Shown in pieces: positions 17,766-25,556 of a DNA stretch of 64,000 bases. Position 1 is the stretch's first letter. Each line of letters opens with the position of its first letter. The position numbers were made by a program, and so were the translations under genes. Location of the stretch: positions 56,039 to 120,038 of the forward strand of contig DATKAB010000003.1 of the NCBI GenBank assembly GCA_035498555.1, in the 5' to 3' direction. The notes under the pieces are model-generated. The model did not search any database. It worked only from the letters and a program-made list of their open reading frames with translations, and was not told where the DNA came from. This DNA comes from Candidatus Sulfotelmatobacter sp. (GTDB taxonomy: Bacteria > Eisenbacteria > RBG-16-71-46).

Positions 17766-18476
17766 TTATCGTCCAAAGCGACGCGCCAGCTCGAGGCGGA
17801 CGCTCCAGTCGTCGAAGGATTGGCGCTGGGTCTCGATCACGCTGCCGTTTCGGTGGGCGGTATCCATCGAGAATCGCCGCCACTCCAGCTCGGCTCCCGC
17901 GCGCCACGCGCCGAGCAGCTCCCGGCGGGCGCCGAGCCCGGCGCCGCCGATCCATTCGTCGATCGGCCGGAACGCCACGACGACCGGCGTGCCCGAGACG
18001 TCGATCGTCATCTGGTCGGGGTGATAGCCGAGGTGAAGCAGTCCGCCGCTCGCGAGCGCGAGCAGCTCGACGCCGAACGATCTCGCAAGCCGCGCGTTGC
18101 CGACCAGCTCCCAGCTCGTGGCGCGCACCTCGGGACCACCGCTCGTACCGCCGACGTTCGCGGTCTGCGTGGTCTGGGTTTCGAGCATGCGGGCGCCGAG
18201 CCCCCAGCGCCCCTGGCCCGCCATCGCCTGACCGCCCCAAGCGAAGCGCGGCGTCACGTCCCACTGATAGTTGGCGAGCGCCGGATCCAGCCGGATCGAG
18301 CCGGTGAGGAGCCCGAGCGAATACCAGCGCGCGCCATCCGGCGGCGTCGAGTTCTCCGCGGCGTTCGCCCGCCGGCCCGCCCCGGAAGCGAGCGCGAGCA
18401 GCAACGCGACGATCGCGGCGACGCGGGAGGGCGTCCCGCGCGCCCGAGTCCCTGAGCTCCGCAGGCGCCCGCGCAT
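17766..18476 (-). CDS. Probable outer-membrane beta-barrel protein
   Basis: This 236-residue protein has a signal peptide (RVAAIVALLLALASGAGRRANA). It continues in alternating hydrophobic/polar strands typical of a small beta-barrel: SLGLLTGSIRLDPALANYQW, TPRFAWGGQAMAGQGRWGLG, GVELLALASGGLLHLGYHPD, WRAGAELEWRRFSMDTAHRN. It ends VRLELARRFGR, slightly past the usual terminal aromatic residue. No named family is recognised. The ATG at 18476 lies 2 bp after the stop of the lipoprotein gene upstream. It sits beside the SH3/beta-barrel gene, so two barrel proteins are encoded in tandem, as with GltA/GltB-type pairs. Confidence 0.72.
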   Translation of the reverse strand: MRGRLRSSGTRARGTPSRVAAIVALLLALASGAGRRANAAENSTPPDGARWYSLGLLTGSIRLDPALANYQWDVTPRFAWGGQAMAGQGRWGLGARMLETQTTQTANVGGTSGGPEVRATSWELVGNARLARSFGVELLALASGGLLHLGYHPDQMTIDVSGTPVVVAFRPIDEWIGGAGLGARRELLGAWRAGAELEWRRFSMDTAHRNGSVIETQRQSFDDWSVRLELARRFGR

Positions 18477-18478
18477 CG

Positions 18479-19132
18479 CTAGTTCGGTCCCGGACCCGGC
18501 AGTGCCAGCTTCATTCCCACCGGAAGGATCTGATACTGGCTGGAGTTGAAGGGCGTGACGTAGATGGATTCGGCGCCGCTCGGCAGCTCGATCTTCTCTC
18601 CGGAGCCGAGATAGCAGAGGAAGAACAGCCCGGTGGGCGTGCTCGCCGTGGTGTCCATCAGCGTCGCCGGCGCCACCGCCGCGAACGAGATCTCCACCGG
18701 CTGGATCAGGTGATCCCAGCCGGTGACCGCCCGGATGCCACGCCCGCACGAGCTCGAACTCGCGAGGATGCGATCGATATCCGCGGCCATGGCGGTGCGC
18801 TCGGCGTTGGGATCGAGCGTGACGCTGCCGGGTGACAGCGTGCCGCTGACCCGCAGCTCGGCCACCAGATAGCCCGTGACGATGCGCCGGTAGGTGATGT
18901 GGGTGCTGACGTCGATGGACTCACGCACGCCGGGCGCGATCACCTGGTTGGGAGAAAGGCTCGAGCTCATCATGTCCACGCGCGTCCAGCGATCCTCGGT
19001 GGTGGGAGCCTCGAGGCAGCCGGCGAGCAGCGGCGCGGCCAGCAGCAACGCGAGCAGGACCGGCCCGAGGACGCGCCGTCGTGGCGCGTTCCCCGGATGC
19101 GGGCCGGACGGATTCGGCAGGTGCGGGCGCAT
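18479..19132 (-). CDS. Lipoprotein of unknown function
   Basis: This 217-residue protein has a lipoprotein signal peptide (VLGPVLLALLLAAPLLAGC) with the lipidated Cys near residue 39. The mature part looks like a beta-rich domain: VIAPGVRESIDVSTHITYRR, TGYLVAELRVSGTLSPGSVT, PVEISFAAVAPATLMDTT, and near the C-terminus ESIYVTPFNSSQYQILPVGM. Four Cys remain after the lipobox, including the pair in the segments SSSSCGRG and GLFFLCYLG. No family is recognised. It lies 5 bp after the NHL-repeat gene and 2 bp before the beta-barrel gene, so it is part of the same operon. Confidence 0.72.
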   Translation of the reverse strand: MRPHLPNPSGPHPGNAPRRRVLGPVLLALLLAAPLLAGCLEAPTTEDRWTRVDMMSSSLSPNQVIAPGVRESIDVSTHITYRRIVTGYLVAELRVSGTLSPGSVTLDPNAERTAMAADIDRILASSSSCGRGIRAVTGWDHLIQPVEISFAAVAPATLMDTTASTPTGLFFLCYLGSGEKIELPSGAESIYVTPFNSSQYQILPVGMKLALPGPGPN

Positions 19133-19137
19133 GACGC

Positions 19138-20778
19138 TCAGCGCACCACCACCAGCTTGCGCGTGAACTGCTGGCGGTTGACGTCGAGCCGGTAGAAGTA
19201 CATGCCGGCCGAGACCGCGGTGCCGTGATCGTTGCGGGCGTCCCACACGACTTCGTTGAGACCGGGCGAGAAGCCGCCGCCGAAGCTGCGGACCACGCGA
19301 CCCGAGGCGTCGAATACGCGCAGCGCGACGCCCTTGGCATTGGCCGGCAGCATGAACGAGATGCGCGTCGAGGCGCCGACCGGATTGGGCGTGTTGCCGA
19401 GCAGCATGGCCTGCGCCGGAGTGGCGGTGAGGCCGCCGCCTGGCCCCAGTTTGGTCTGAGCCGTCGCACTTGGGCCGCCTGGATAGCTCGAGGTCGCGGT
19501 CACGCGCAGCAGCAGATCGCCCGAGCTCGCGACGTGCAGGTCCGAAGGATCGAGCGCCAGGGTCTGGACACCGGCGCCCATCGAGCCCGCTGCGTGGCGG
19601 GTGAGGGTCTGGCCGGTCGCGCCGTCCACCAGCTCCACCACGACGTCGGCCTGATCGGTGAGCATGAAGCTCGCCGACGGATCGCTGCCGGCGGCCACCG
19701 CCAGGTTCGAGACGTCGACGCCGAGGTTCCACAGGCGCACGCCGCTCGCGTCGGCCCACTGGTCCACGGACACGCCGTTGGGCTTGCCGACCCGCGTCAG
19801 GCTGCCGACCCGGTGATCGTTCACGTTGACGAACGGAACGTGGAAGCTGCGCGGGCGCGACAGACCATCGGTCAGATCCGCGACCGGCGTCAGGCCCGGG
19901 CTGAACTTGCGGATCACGCCACGATTGGGCGCCGCCGCGTAGAGATTGCCCCACTGGTCGGTGTCGAGCGAGGTGACGACATCCGCGCCGTCCTTCGCGT
20001 CCCCGAGCCAGCTGAAGCCGCCGCCATCGTCGCGCAGGTGCACGATCCTGCCGGAGTGGGCGTCGGCCACGTAGACGTCACGGGTATTGGCGCCGCCGGA
20101 GCGGCCGGCGGTGATGGCCATCGGTCCGGCGAAGTGGCCGGCGCCGCTGCCCAGGTCGCCGATCGCCGCCACCTGCTGGGCCCCGGCATCCCCGAGCGCA
20201 TAGGCGATCACGCGGTTGCGACCGGTGTCCGAGACGTAGAGCCGATCGTCCGCATGCGAGAACGGCGTGCCGCCGTCGGAGTAGGCCACGTCATACGGGC
20301 CGCTCAGGCCCCGGATCTCGAACAGCGGCGTGAGTTGAATGTCGCCATACTGGGTGCTGGCCTGGAGCACCAGCACGCGGTTGTTGCCGGCGTCGGCCAC
20401 GAACACGCGATTCTGCTCGTCGACCGACAGGCCCCGCGGATTCGAAAGCGCGCCCAGCGCCGTACCGGCGCCGGTGTAGGCGGCGAGGCTGCGTCCCGAC
20501 TCGCCGAACACCAGCCGGTTCCAGCCCGGGTCGGAAACGATCTGGAAAGTCCGCGCCTCGAGATAGGGGAAGACGTTGTAGACGTCCACGCTTCCGATCG
20601 TGATCGTCGAATAGGGATCCGAGAACACGTCACGCCCCACCTGCTCGTGCGCCACCGTCTTGGTGAAGGCATCGAGACCGAGGTCGGGTGCGATCGCCGT
20701 TCGCGCGAACGTTCCCGCACGCGCGGGGCCCGCCGCGATCAGCGCCAGGCTGCAGATGCACAGAATGAGTCTTCGCAC
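19138..20778 (-). CDS. Secreted NHL-repeat beta-propeller with FlgD/T9SS-like tail
   Basis: This 546-residue protein has a signal peptide (RLILCICSLALIAAGPARAG). NHL-type propeller repeats span about residues 100-330: LSNPRGLSVDEQNRVFVADA-GNNRV, DDRLYVSDTGRNRVIAYALG, RDVYVADAHSGRIVHLRDDG and LDTDQWGNLYAAAPNRGVIR. A beta-sandwich region follows. The last 90 residues form a FlgD-Ig-like/T9SS-type tail: LLGNTPNPVGASTRISFMLP, ALRVFDASGRVVRSFGGGFS, DARNDHGTAVSAGMYFYRLD, ending in KLVVVR. It should be exported to the surface, perhaps for protein or glycan binding. It is the first gene of the 13-gene set, 31 bp downstream of the DUF3570 gene. Confidence 0.85.
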   Translation of the reverse strand: MRRLILCICSLALIAAGPARAGTFARTAIAPDLGLDAFTKTVAHEQVGRDVFSDPYSTITIGSVDVYNVFPYLEARTFQIVSDPGWNRLVFGESGRSLAAYTGAGTALGALSNPRGLSVDEQNRVFVADAGNNRVLVLQASTQYGDIQLTPLFEIRGLSGPYDVAYSDGGTPFSHADDRLYVSDTGRNRVIAYALGDAGAQQVAAIGDLGSGAGHFAGPMAITAGRSGGANTRDVYVADAHSGRIVHLRDDGGGFSWLGDAKDGADVVTSLDTDQWGNLYAAAPNRGVIRKFSPGLTPVADLTDGLSRPRSFHVPFVNVNDHRVGSLTRVGKPNGVSVDQWADASGVRLWNLGVDVSNLAVAAGSDPSASFMLTDQADVVVELVDGATGQTLTRHAAGSMGAGVQTLALDPSDLHVASSGDLLLRVTATSSYPGGPSATAQTKLGPGGGLTATPAQAMLLGNTPNPVGASTRISFMLPANAKGVALRVFDASGRVVRSFGGGFSPGLNEVVWDARNDHGTAVSAGMYFYRLDVNRQQFTRKLVVVR

Positions 20779-20809
20779 GTCCCGCTCCTCTCACCGGCCG
20801 CCGTGTCGG

Positions 20810-21946
20810 CTAGAACCGGAAGTCGATTCCCGTCTCCAGGATGTCGGCTGAGTAGTTGTTGCTGTTGAAATAGCGCTCGTAATCCAACCGCACGCCAAGC
20901 CGACGCAGCGCCGGAACGTCGGCGGCGAGAGTGCCGAGGTCGAAGTTCAGCGAGGCTCCAAACAGGTGCGACGAGAGATCGGACAACCGGTAGTCACCGG
21001 TCAGATAGCCATCCACCCCGTTCACCGTCGGGTACTCCGGCATGTAGAAGTAGGCCGCGGTCTGGGTGTAATAGCGGTACTGATAGGAGGCGAACAGACC
21101 GTGCGTGATGTACTGGCTGAGAGTCGATTCGAGCTCGTGCGACATCACGCCCCAGTCGTCGTCGTAGAACCGGTAGCTGAGCTTGAGGCTCGACCGATTC
21201 GCCAGGTACTGGTTGATCTTGATGAAGGCGTCCCGCCGCGAGCGATGGTCGGGCGAGCGCTCCGGCACGTTGGTGCCCCCCGCGTAGACGTTGCGATAGG
21301 GGTTGTGCTGGAGGCCTTCGACGCTGTTGAGTTCGATCCCGACGCGCACCAGGGTTTTCGGGGTGACGATCTGCGTGGCGACGGCGTCGAGGTGCAGGGT
21401 GTTCTTGTGCGAGACGCCGGTGTTGGTGTCGGCGTCCGGCAGCGGCTCGATCTTGTCCCAGCCGTAGCTGGTCCCGAACGACAGGTTGAGCTGCTGGTTC
21501 ATGACGTCACGCGACAGGTGGCCGCCGAACAATTGCGCCAGATAGTCGGGCTCGACCGAGTAGTAGTACTCGAGCTGCGAACCGCCGCGATTCAGCTCGC
21601 CCACCAACTCGTTCCGCACCTTGACGTAGTCCTGGTAGGCGTTGCCCGAGATCGGGCGGCTCGCAGTGGTGATGGCGTCGATCGCGTCCTGGCTGCCGGG
21701 CGGGGCCGCCACCGCCGGGACCGTCACCTGCTCGTTGTTGTAATGGACGAGCAGCGAGGCGTCGGTCGCCAGCGGAATGGTGTAGTCGCCCATGTACGAG
21801 CGCACCGCCACGTCCTTCGAGTCGGTGAAGTAGCGATAAAGGGTCCCGAGCGTCGACTCGTCGAACAACAACGCCGCCGACACCGGCCTCGGCACGCAGG
21901 CCGCGCACAGGCCCATCACCAGCGCGGTGGGACGGAGGCGGCGCAT
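20810..21946 (-). CDS. DUF3570 outer-membrane protein
   Basis: This 378-residue protein belongs to the DUF3570 family, judged from its signal peptide and beta-barrel-like pattern (SYMGDYTIPLATDASLLVHY, RPISGNAYQDYVKVRNELVG, QQLNLSFGTSYGWDKIEPLP, KLSYRFYDDDWGVMSHELES) and a C-terminus ending in ...LETGIDFRF, a typical barrel terminus. DUF3570 proteins are usually encoded beside DUF4266, TlpA-like and ApbE proteins (from memory); their role is unknown. I chose the ATG at 21946, which overlaps the DUF4266 stop by 1 nt (TGATG); an ATG 3 codons upstream is equally possible. It is the last gene of the redox set, with the NHL-repeat gene only 31 bp away. Confidence 0.82.
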   Translation of the reverse strand: MRRLRPTALVMGLCAACVPRPVSAALLFDESTLGTLYRYFTDSKDVAVRSYMGDYTIPLATDASLLVHYNNEQVTVPAVAAPPGSQDAIDAITTASRPISGNAYQDYVKVRNELVGELNRGGSQLEYYYSVEPDYLAQLFGGHLSRDVMNQQLNLSFGTSYGWDKIEPLPDADTNTGVSHKNTLHLDAVATQIVTPKTLVRVGIELNSVEGLQHNPYRNVYAGGTNVPERSPDHRSRRDAFIKINQYLANRSSLKLSYRFYDDDWGVMSHELESTLSQYITHGLFASYQYRYYTQTAAYFYMPEYPTVNGVDGYLTGDYRLSDLSSHLFGASLNFDLGTLAADVPALRRLGVRLDYERYFNSNNYSADILETGIDFRF

Positions 21947-22188
21947 CAGTTGCACGCGCAGCCCCCACCGGCGCCGCCGTTACCGCCGGTGGAGCCTTCC
22001 CGGGCTTCGAACGACTTGGTCATGCGGGCGTCCTTCTTGGCCTCCGCCTCGAACGACATGATCCGATCCACCAGGTGCTCGCGTTGATAAGCGCGCACCG
22101 ACTGCGCCGCGCAGCCCGACAACAGCAGCAGCAGCGCGACCGGCAGCAGGCGCGAGGCCGCGTGGCGAGCCGAAAGACGAGCGTTCAT
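21946..22188 (-). CDS. DUF4266 small lipoprotein with Gly-rich, Cys-containing C-terminus
   Basis: This 80-residue lipoprotein has the signal LPVALLLLLSGC, with the acylated Cys near residue 25. A short helical part follows (YQREHLVDRIMSFEAEAKKD), and it ends with a Gly-rich run and the tail GGGCACN. This layout is that of DUF4266 proteins, which occur beside DUF3570 genes. The two Cys of the C-A-C tail could bind a metal or a cofactor or be modified, but nothing is established. The start at 22188 has a GGAGG about 8 nt upstream, and it overlaps the TlpA gene by 4 bp. Confidence 0.82.
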   Translation of the reverse strand: MNARLSARHAASRLLPVALLLLLSGCAAQSVRAYQREHLVDRIMSFEAEAKKDARMTKSFEAREGSTGGNGGAGGGCACN

Positions 22189-22823
22189 CGTGAACCTCCG
22201 TCGTTCTGTTGAGCCGTCAACGGGGCGCGGCTCGACAGCTGCCGCGCGACCTCGGTGACGCGCTGAATGGCGGCGTCGTTGGAGCCGCTGCCCGCATAGG
22301 CGATGGTTCCGTCGCGATCGAGCACGATCGTGAAGGGCACGTGGCTCAGGTCGAGCTGTTTCGCGAGACCGTCCGGGCCGTCGTGGACGACGGTGAGGCC
22401 CAGCTTTTGCGCCCGGGCGAAGCGGGCGGCGTTGGCGCGATCCTCGTCGATCGAGACCGCGACCACGTGACCGCCCTTCTTCGACAGCTCGGAGTTGAGC
22501 GCGTCGAGCGCCGGCAGCTCGTGGCGACAGGGTGCGCACCAGCTCGCCCAGAAGTTGACCACCACCACCTGGCCCTGCAGCGATGACAGCGTGACGCGCC
22601 TGCCGTCCAGGGTCTGGAGCGCGTGATTCTCGAGCACGCGCTGCACGGTCGTCGGGTCGGCGCCCAGCTCGTGCGCGACGTTCGACGCCGGCGTTCCGGC
22701 GATCGCGGCGCCGCCGATCGCGAGCGCCGCCGCCATCACGCCCAGCCCCGCCGGCATGGCGCGCGAGCGCTGGCCGGGCAGTCGAGAGCGGCTCATCCCC
22801 TGAGACATGGCGAGCTTCTCCAT
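22185..22823 (-). CDS. TlpA/ResA-like thiol-disulphide oxidoreductase
   Basis: This 212-residue protein has an N-terminal signal or anchor segment (AGLGVMAAALAIGGAAIAGT) and a thioredoxin-like domain (about residues 70-200). The active site is WASWCAPCRHELP, with Cys96 and Cys99. The cis-Pro region LSHVPFTIVLDRDGTIAYAG and the strand QVVVVNFWASW fit TlpA/ResA proteins. These act in the periplasm, often reducing cysteines of apocytochrome c or of copper-binding proteins. That fits the haem-binding partners in the same operon. The start chosen overlaps the upstream stop (TGATG); internal Met residues at 6 and 10 are alternatives. Confidence 0.88.
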   Translation of the reverse strand: MEKLAMSQGMSRSRLPGQRSRAMPAGLGVMAAALAIGGAAIAGTPASNVAHELGADPTTVQRVLENHALQTLDGRRVTLSSLQGQVVVVNFWASWCAPCRHELPALDALNSELSKKGGHVVAVSIDEDRANAARFARAQKLGLTVVHDGPDGLAKQLDLSHVPFTIVLDRDGTIAYAGSGSNDAAIQRVTEVARQLSSRAPLTAQQNDGGSR

Positions 22824-24802
22824 CACTTGTACTGGCCGCCGAGCGTGATCCAGTAGTTGAACTGGCGGCGCTCCACGGCGGTGAGCGAGTCGGGGCCGGT
22901 CGGGTGGAGGCCCATGCCGGCGTGCGAACCGACGCCGAGCACGTAGTCGATGAGCTTCGAGTGGCGCCCGAACGGCGGCGTCGACTCGGCGTTCATCATG
23001 GTCATCGACTCGCCGACCAGGTTGACGTAGCCGCGCGGGAAGATGCGGTTTTCGCGCACCGTATCGGGCACCGCGGTCAGGTCGAGATTGCCGGCGGCCG
23101 CGGTGGTGTCGGTGCCGACGATCACCGGCTGGTGGCAGCTCACGCACTTGGCCGCCACGATCGGACCGATCGTCGACTCGTAGTTGATGATCTCCCAGTT
23201 GGCCTTGGGCACGTTCAGATCGAACGGCGCGTGAGTGGCCGCCATCGGGTTGGGATTGGTCGGGTGCGGGCCACCGGCCTCGCGGTTCTCGTGACAGCCG
23301 AAGCAACGATCGAACTCTTCGCCGGGCCGCACGTAGAGATGCGTGCGCTTCACGACGAAGCCGCGGTGATCGCTGTCGAGCGTCGCCCAGCTGATCGGCG
23401 TATTGGCCGGCACCTTGATGCGGAACGAACCGTCGGGATCCACCGGCGCGGTGCCGATGATGGCGCGCATCTCGAAGTCGGTCGCCGAGATGTCGTTGCC
23501 CATACCCTGCGTGGTCGGACGCGCCGCGATCACCAGCACGCTGTCGATCGCATCCACGCCCTTCACCGGGATCTCCTGGCCGTCTTCGGTGCCGCGGTTG
23601 AACACGTCCTGGGCCAGGAAGACCCCGTAGTCCTTGCTGTTGTCCACCACCGACGGAATGACCGGCGGTTTGGGATGCGGCGCCAGCAGCTGAGCGTCGT
23701 ACTCGTTGCCGGTCGGGTCGTTGTAGAGGAAGGTCAGGTTGTTGATGGTGAAGGTCGCCGGATCCGAGGGCGTACCCGCACCGCTCTGGTCGAGAGTGAA
23801 GGTGTAGAGGCCGTAGTCGACGTCGTCCTCGGTCGCGGCCGGCAGCGAGTACGACACCACGTAACGGTTGCCGCCGATCGAGCGCGGGTACTTGAAGACC
23901 CCGTAGGGCCAGGGCTCGCCGTCGTTGTTGACCAGCGGCGTCACCACGTCCCAGTGATTCGAGTTCTGGTCGAGCACCGGGTCGGCCGGGCCGGCTTCCA
24001 GCTTGAGCACCGCGACCGGGCCCGCGTCACCCTCGATCTTGGTGGACTCGATGGCGATCAGGCGGCCGTCGGGCGTCGGCGAGGGATGGAAGAAGTTCCG
24101 TTCGTGCGGTCCGAACTCGTGGAAGGTTCCCGTGCCGTCGGGGTTGGTGACGAACAGCGGGAAGCGGTTCATCGTGCCGAAGTGCTCCCAACGCGTGTAG
24201 ACGATTCGGCCGTTGGGCAGCAGCTCGGGGTCGAAGTCGTTGCTCTGGTTGTAGCTGATGCGCTCGACGTTGCTGCCGTCGTAGTCGCACGTGTAGAGGT
24301 GCTCGGCGAGCGAGTGGTTGTACTCGTCCATCTCGTTGTCACGCGAGCTGGTGAAGAGGATGCGGCCGTCCGGCAGGTAGAGCGGATCGAAGTCATGGCC
24401 GCCGCCGCTCGTGACCTGGCGCAGCCCGGTGCCGTCGGCGTTGATCTCCCAGATGTTCCGCCAGGTGCCGCCCGGCGGGCGCATCGAGAACAGAATCTTC
24501 TTGCCGTCGAACGACACGGCCGGATCCGAAATCGCGGCGCCGGTGAAATTGGTGATCGGAGTCACCACGCCGTCGGGCGCGATCGGCGAAAGCTTGTAGA
24601 GATTGCCGTCCGCCCAGGTGCGATTGAGGGTTTCGGTGGCGCTGGTCTTCACGAACACCAGCGCTTCGGTGGTCGGCTCGACCTGGATCAGGTCGTCGGG
24701 CGCGCTTTCGCGGCATCCGGTGACGCCGAACTGAAGAACAGCGCCCGCGAACAGCAGCGAGAGCAGGCTCTTCGGCGCGAGGTTCTTTCGGGGTGTGAGC
24801 AT
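22823..24802 (-). CDS. PD40-propeller/dihaem cytochrome c protein, hydrazine-synthase-alpha-like
   Basis: This 659-residue lipoprotein has the signal LLFAGAVLQFGVTGC. WD40/PD40-type repeats run from about residue 90 to 250 (SDPAVSFDGKKILFSMRPPG, FDPLYLPDGRILFTSSRDNE, FDPELLPNGRIVYTRWEHFG, HPSPTPDGRLIAIES). A middle domain resembles that of hydrazine synthase alpha (IIGTAPVDPDGSFRIKVPAN-TPI). Two c-type haem sites follow: CFGCH (Cys500/Cys503/His504) and CVSCH (Cys553/Cys556/His557). The C-terminus has the usual RRQFNYWITLGGQYK end of such cytochromes. HzsA-like proteins are widespread outside anammox bacteria, so hydrazine synthesis is not implied. A periplasmic or surface electron-transfer role is likely. 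It is transcribed with TlpA, DUF4266 and DUF3570 genes. Confidence 0.87.
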   Translation of the reverse strand: MLTPRKNLAPKSLLSLLFAGAVLQFGVTGCRESAPDDLIQVEPTTEALVFVKTSATETLNRTWADGNLYKLSPIAPDGVVTPITNFTGAAISDPAVSFDGKKILFSMRPPGGTWRNIWEINADGTGLRQVTSGGGHDFDPLYLPDGRILFTSSRDNEMDEYNHSLAEHLYTCDYDGSNVERISYNQSNDFDPELLPNGRIVYTRWEHFGTMNRFPLFVTNPDGTGTFHEFGPHERNFFHPSPTPDGRLIAIESTKIEGDAGPVAVLKLEAGPADPVLDQNSNHWDVVTPLVNNDGEPWPYGVFKYPRSIGGNRYVVSYSLPAATEDDVDYGLYTFTLDQSGAGTPSDPATFTINNLTFLYNDPTGNEYDAQLLAPHPKPPVIPSVVDNSKDYGVFLAQDVFNRGTEDGQEIPVKGVDAIDSVLVIAARPTTQGMGNDISATDFEMRAIIGTAPVDPDGSFRIKVPANTPISWATLDSDHRGFVVKRTHLYVRPGEEFDRCFGCHENREAGGPHPTNPNPMAATHAPFDLNVPKANWEIINYESTIGPIVAAKCVSCHQPVIVGTDTTAAAGNLDLTAVPDTVRENRIFPRGYVNLVGESMTMMNAESTPPFGRHSKLIDYVLGVGSHAGMGLHPTGPDSLTAVERRQFNYWITLGGQYK

Positions 24803-24836
24803 TATGTGCGAACTCCCTCCGGCTGGATTCCGTCCC

Positions 24837-25556
24837 TCAGGGCTTGATCGACCGGTAGAACGAGAGGCCGATCGTCCACTGCAGATAGTCGTAGGCCGCC
24901 GTGCCCACGCCGTTGGTCTGTCTTCCCATCACGGTGGCGCCTTTGACCTCGCCGCGAACCGCGAGGTCGCTGCGCACGAACAGCTCGGTGCCGGCGCCGT
25001 AACTGAGCGCGTTCTTGGTCACCGGGTCGGCCTTGAGGGCCTGCCCGGGGTAGACCACGATCATTCCGTAGCCGCCCATCACGTAGGGCTGCACGCGTCC
25101 GGGCCACGGGTGGCGCAGGATCGCGCTGATCGAATTGATCACCGCATGCACCGACTGCCCGGGGTTGTGATCGAGTGATGCTTCGTAGCCGAGCCACGAA
25201 TTCGGGTTGTAGGCGACCCGGAAAGTGAACAGCCTCCGGGCGCCCAGCTCGCCGAACGCCGGGCTCAGCGAGAGCCGGTTCTGATACGGGCGGACGCCGG
25301 GCTCGAGCTTGTAGGGGTTGCCGGCCAGCTCGGGCACCAGGTGCTCGAGGCGATCGGATTTCTTCGGCGGCGCGACCGGCGCGGCGGAATCGGCGGTCGA
25401 GTCCGGGCCTTCTCCCAGCCAGTCGGTGATCGAGTCTGCCGCCGCTGGTGCAGCGCCGGTCGAATCGAGCGCCACCTGCGCCGAAGCCATCGGGCATCCC
25501 GACGCCAGCATCAGGCCGGCGAGGACCAGCAGGGTCAGTGTGCCGGCGCCGGTCAC
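24837..25556 (-). CDS. Outer-membrane beta-barrel protein of the redox cluster
   Basis: This 239-residue protein begins at a GTG (25556) that overlaps the upstream stop as GTGA, a typical coupling. The signal peptide is LTLLVLAGLMLASGCPMASA. An Ala/Pro/Ser-rich linker (about 30-75) precedes a small beta-barrel: NRLSLSPAFGELGARRLFTF, PYVMGGYGMIVVYPGQALKA, LSYGAGTELFVRSDLAVRGE, YDYLQWTIGLSFYRSIKP. In size and pattern it matches outer-membrane barrels of the OmpA_membrane/outer_membrane_beta type. It lies between the haem lipoprotein and the HzsA-like cytochrome, so it may place an electron-transfer complex in the outer membrane. Confidence 0.78.
   Translation of the reverse strand: MTGAGTLTLLVLAGLMLASGCPMASAQVALDSTGAAPAAADSITDWLGEGPDSTADSAAPVAPPKKSDRLEHLVPELAGNPYKLEPGVRPYQNRLSLSPAFGELGARRLFTFRVAYNPNSWLGYEASLDHNPGQSVHAVINSISAILRHPWPGRVQPYVMGGYGMIVVYPGQALKADPVTKNALSYGAGTELFVRSDLAVRGEVKGATVMGRQTNGVGTAAYDYLQWTIGLSFYRSIKP

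Noticed and set aside
22823..24802. Reading the HzsA-like protein as part of a hydrazine-synthesis pathway.
   Set aside because: No beta/gamma subunits or hydrazine dehydrogenase are present, and HzsA-like domains are common in non-anammox bacteria.
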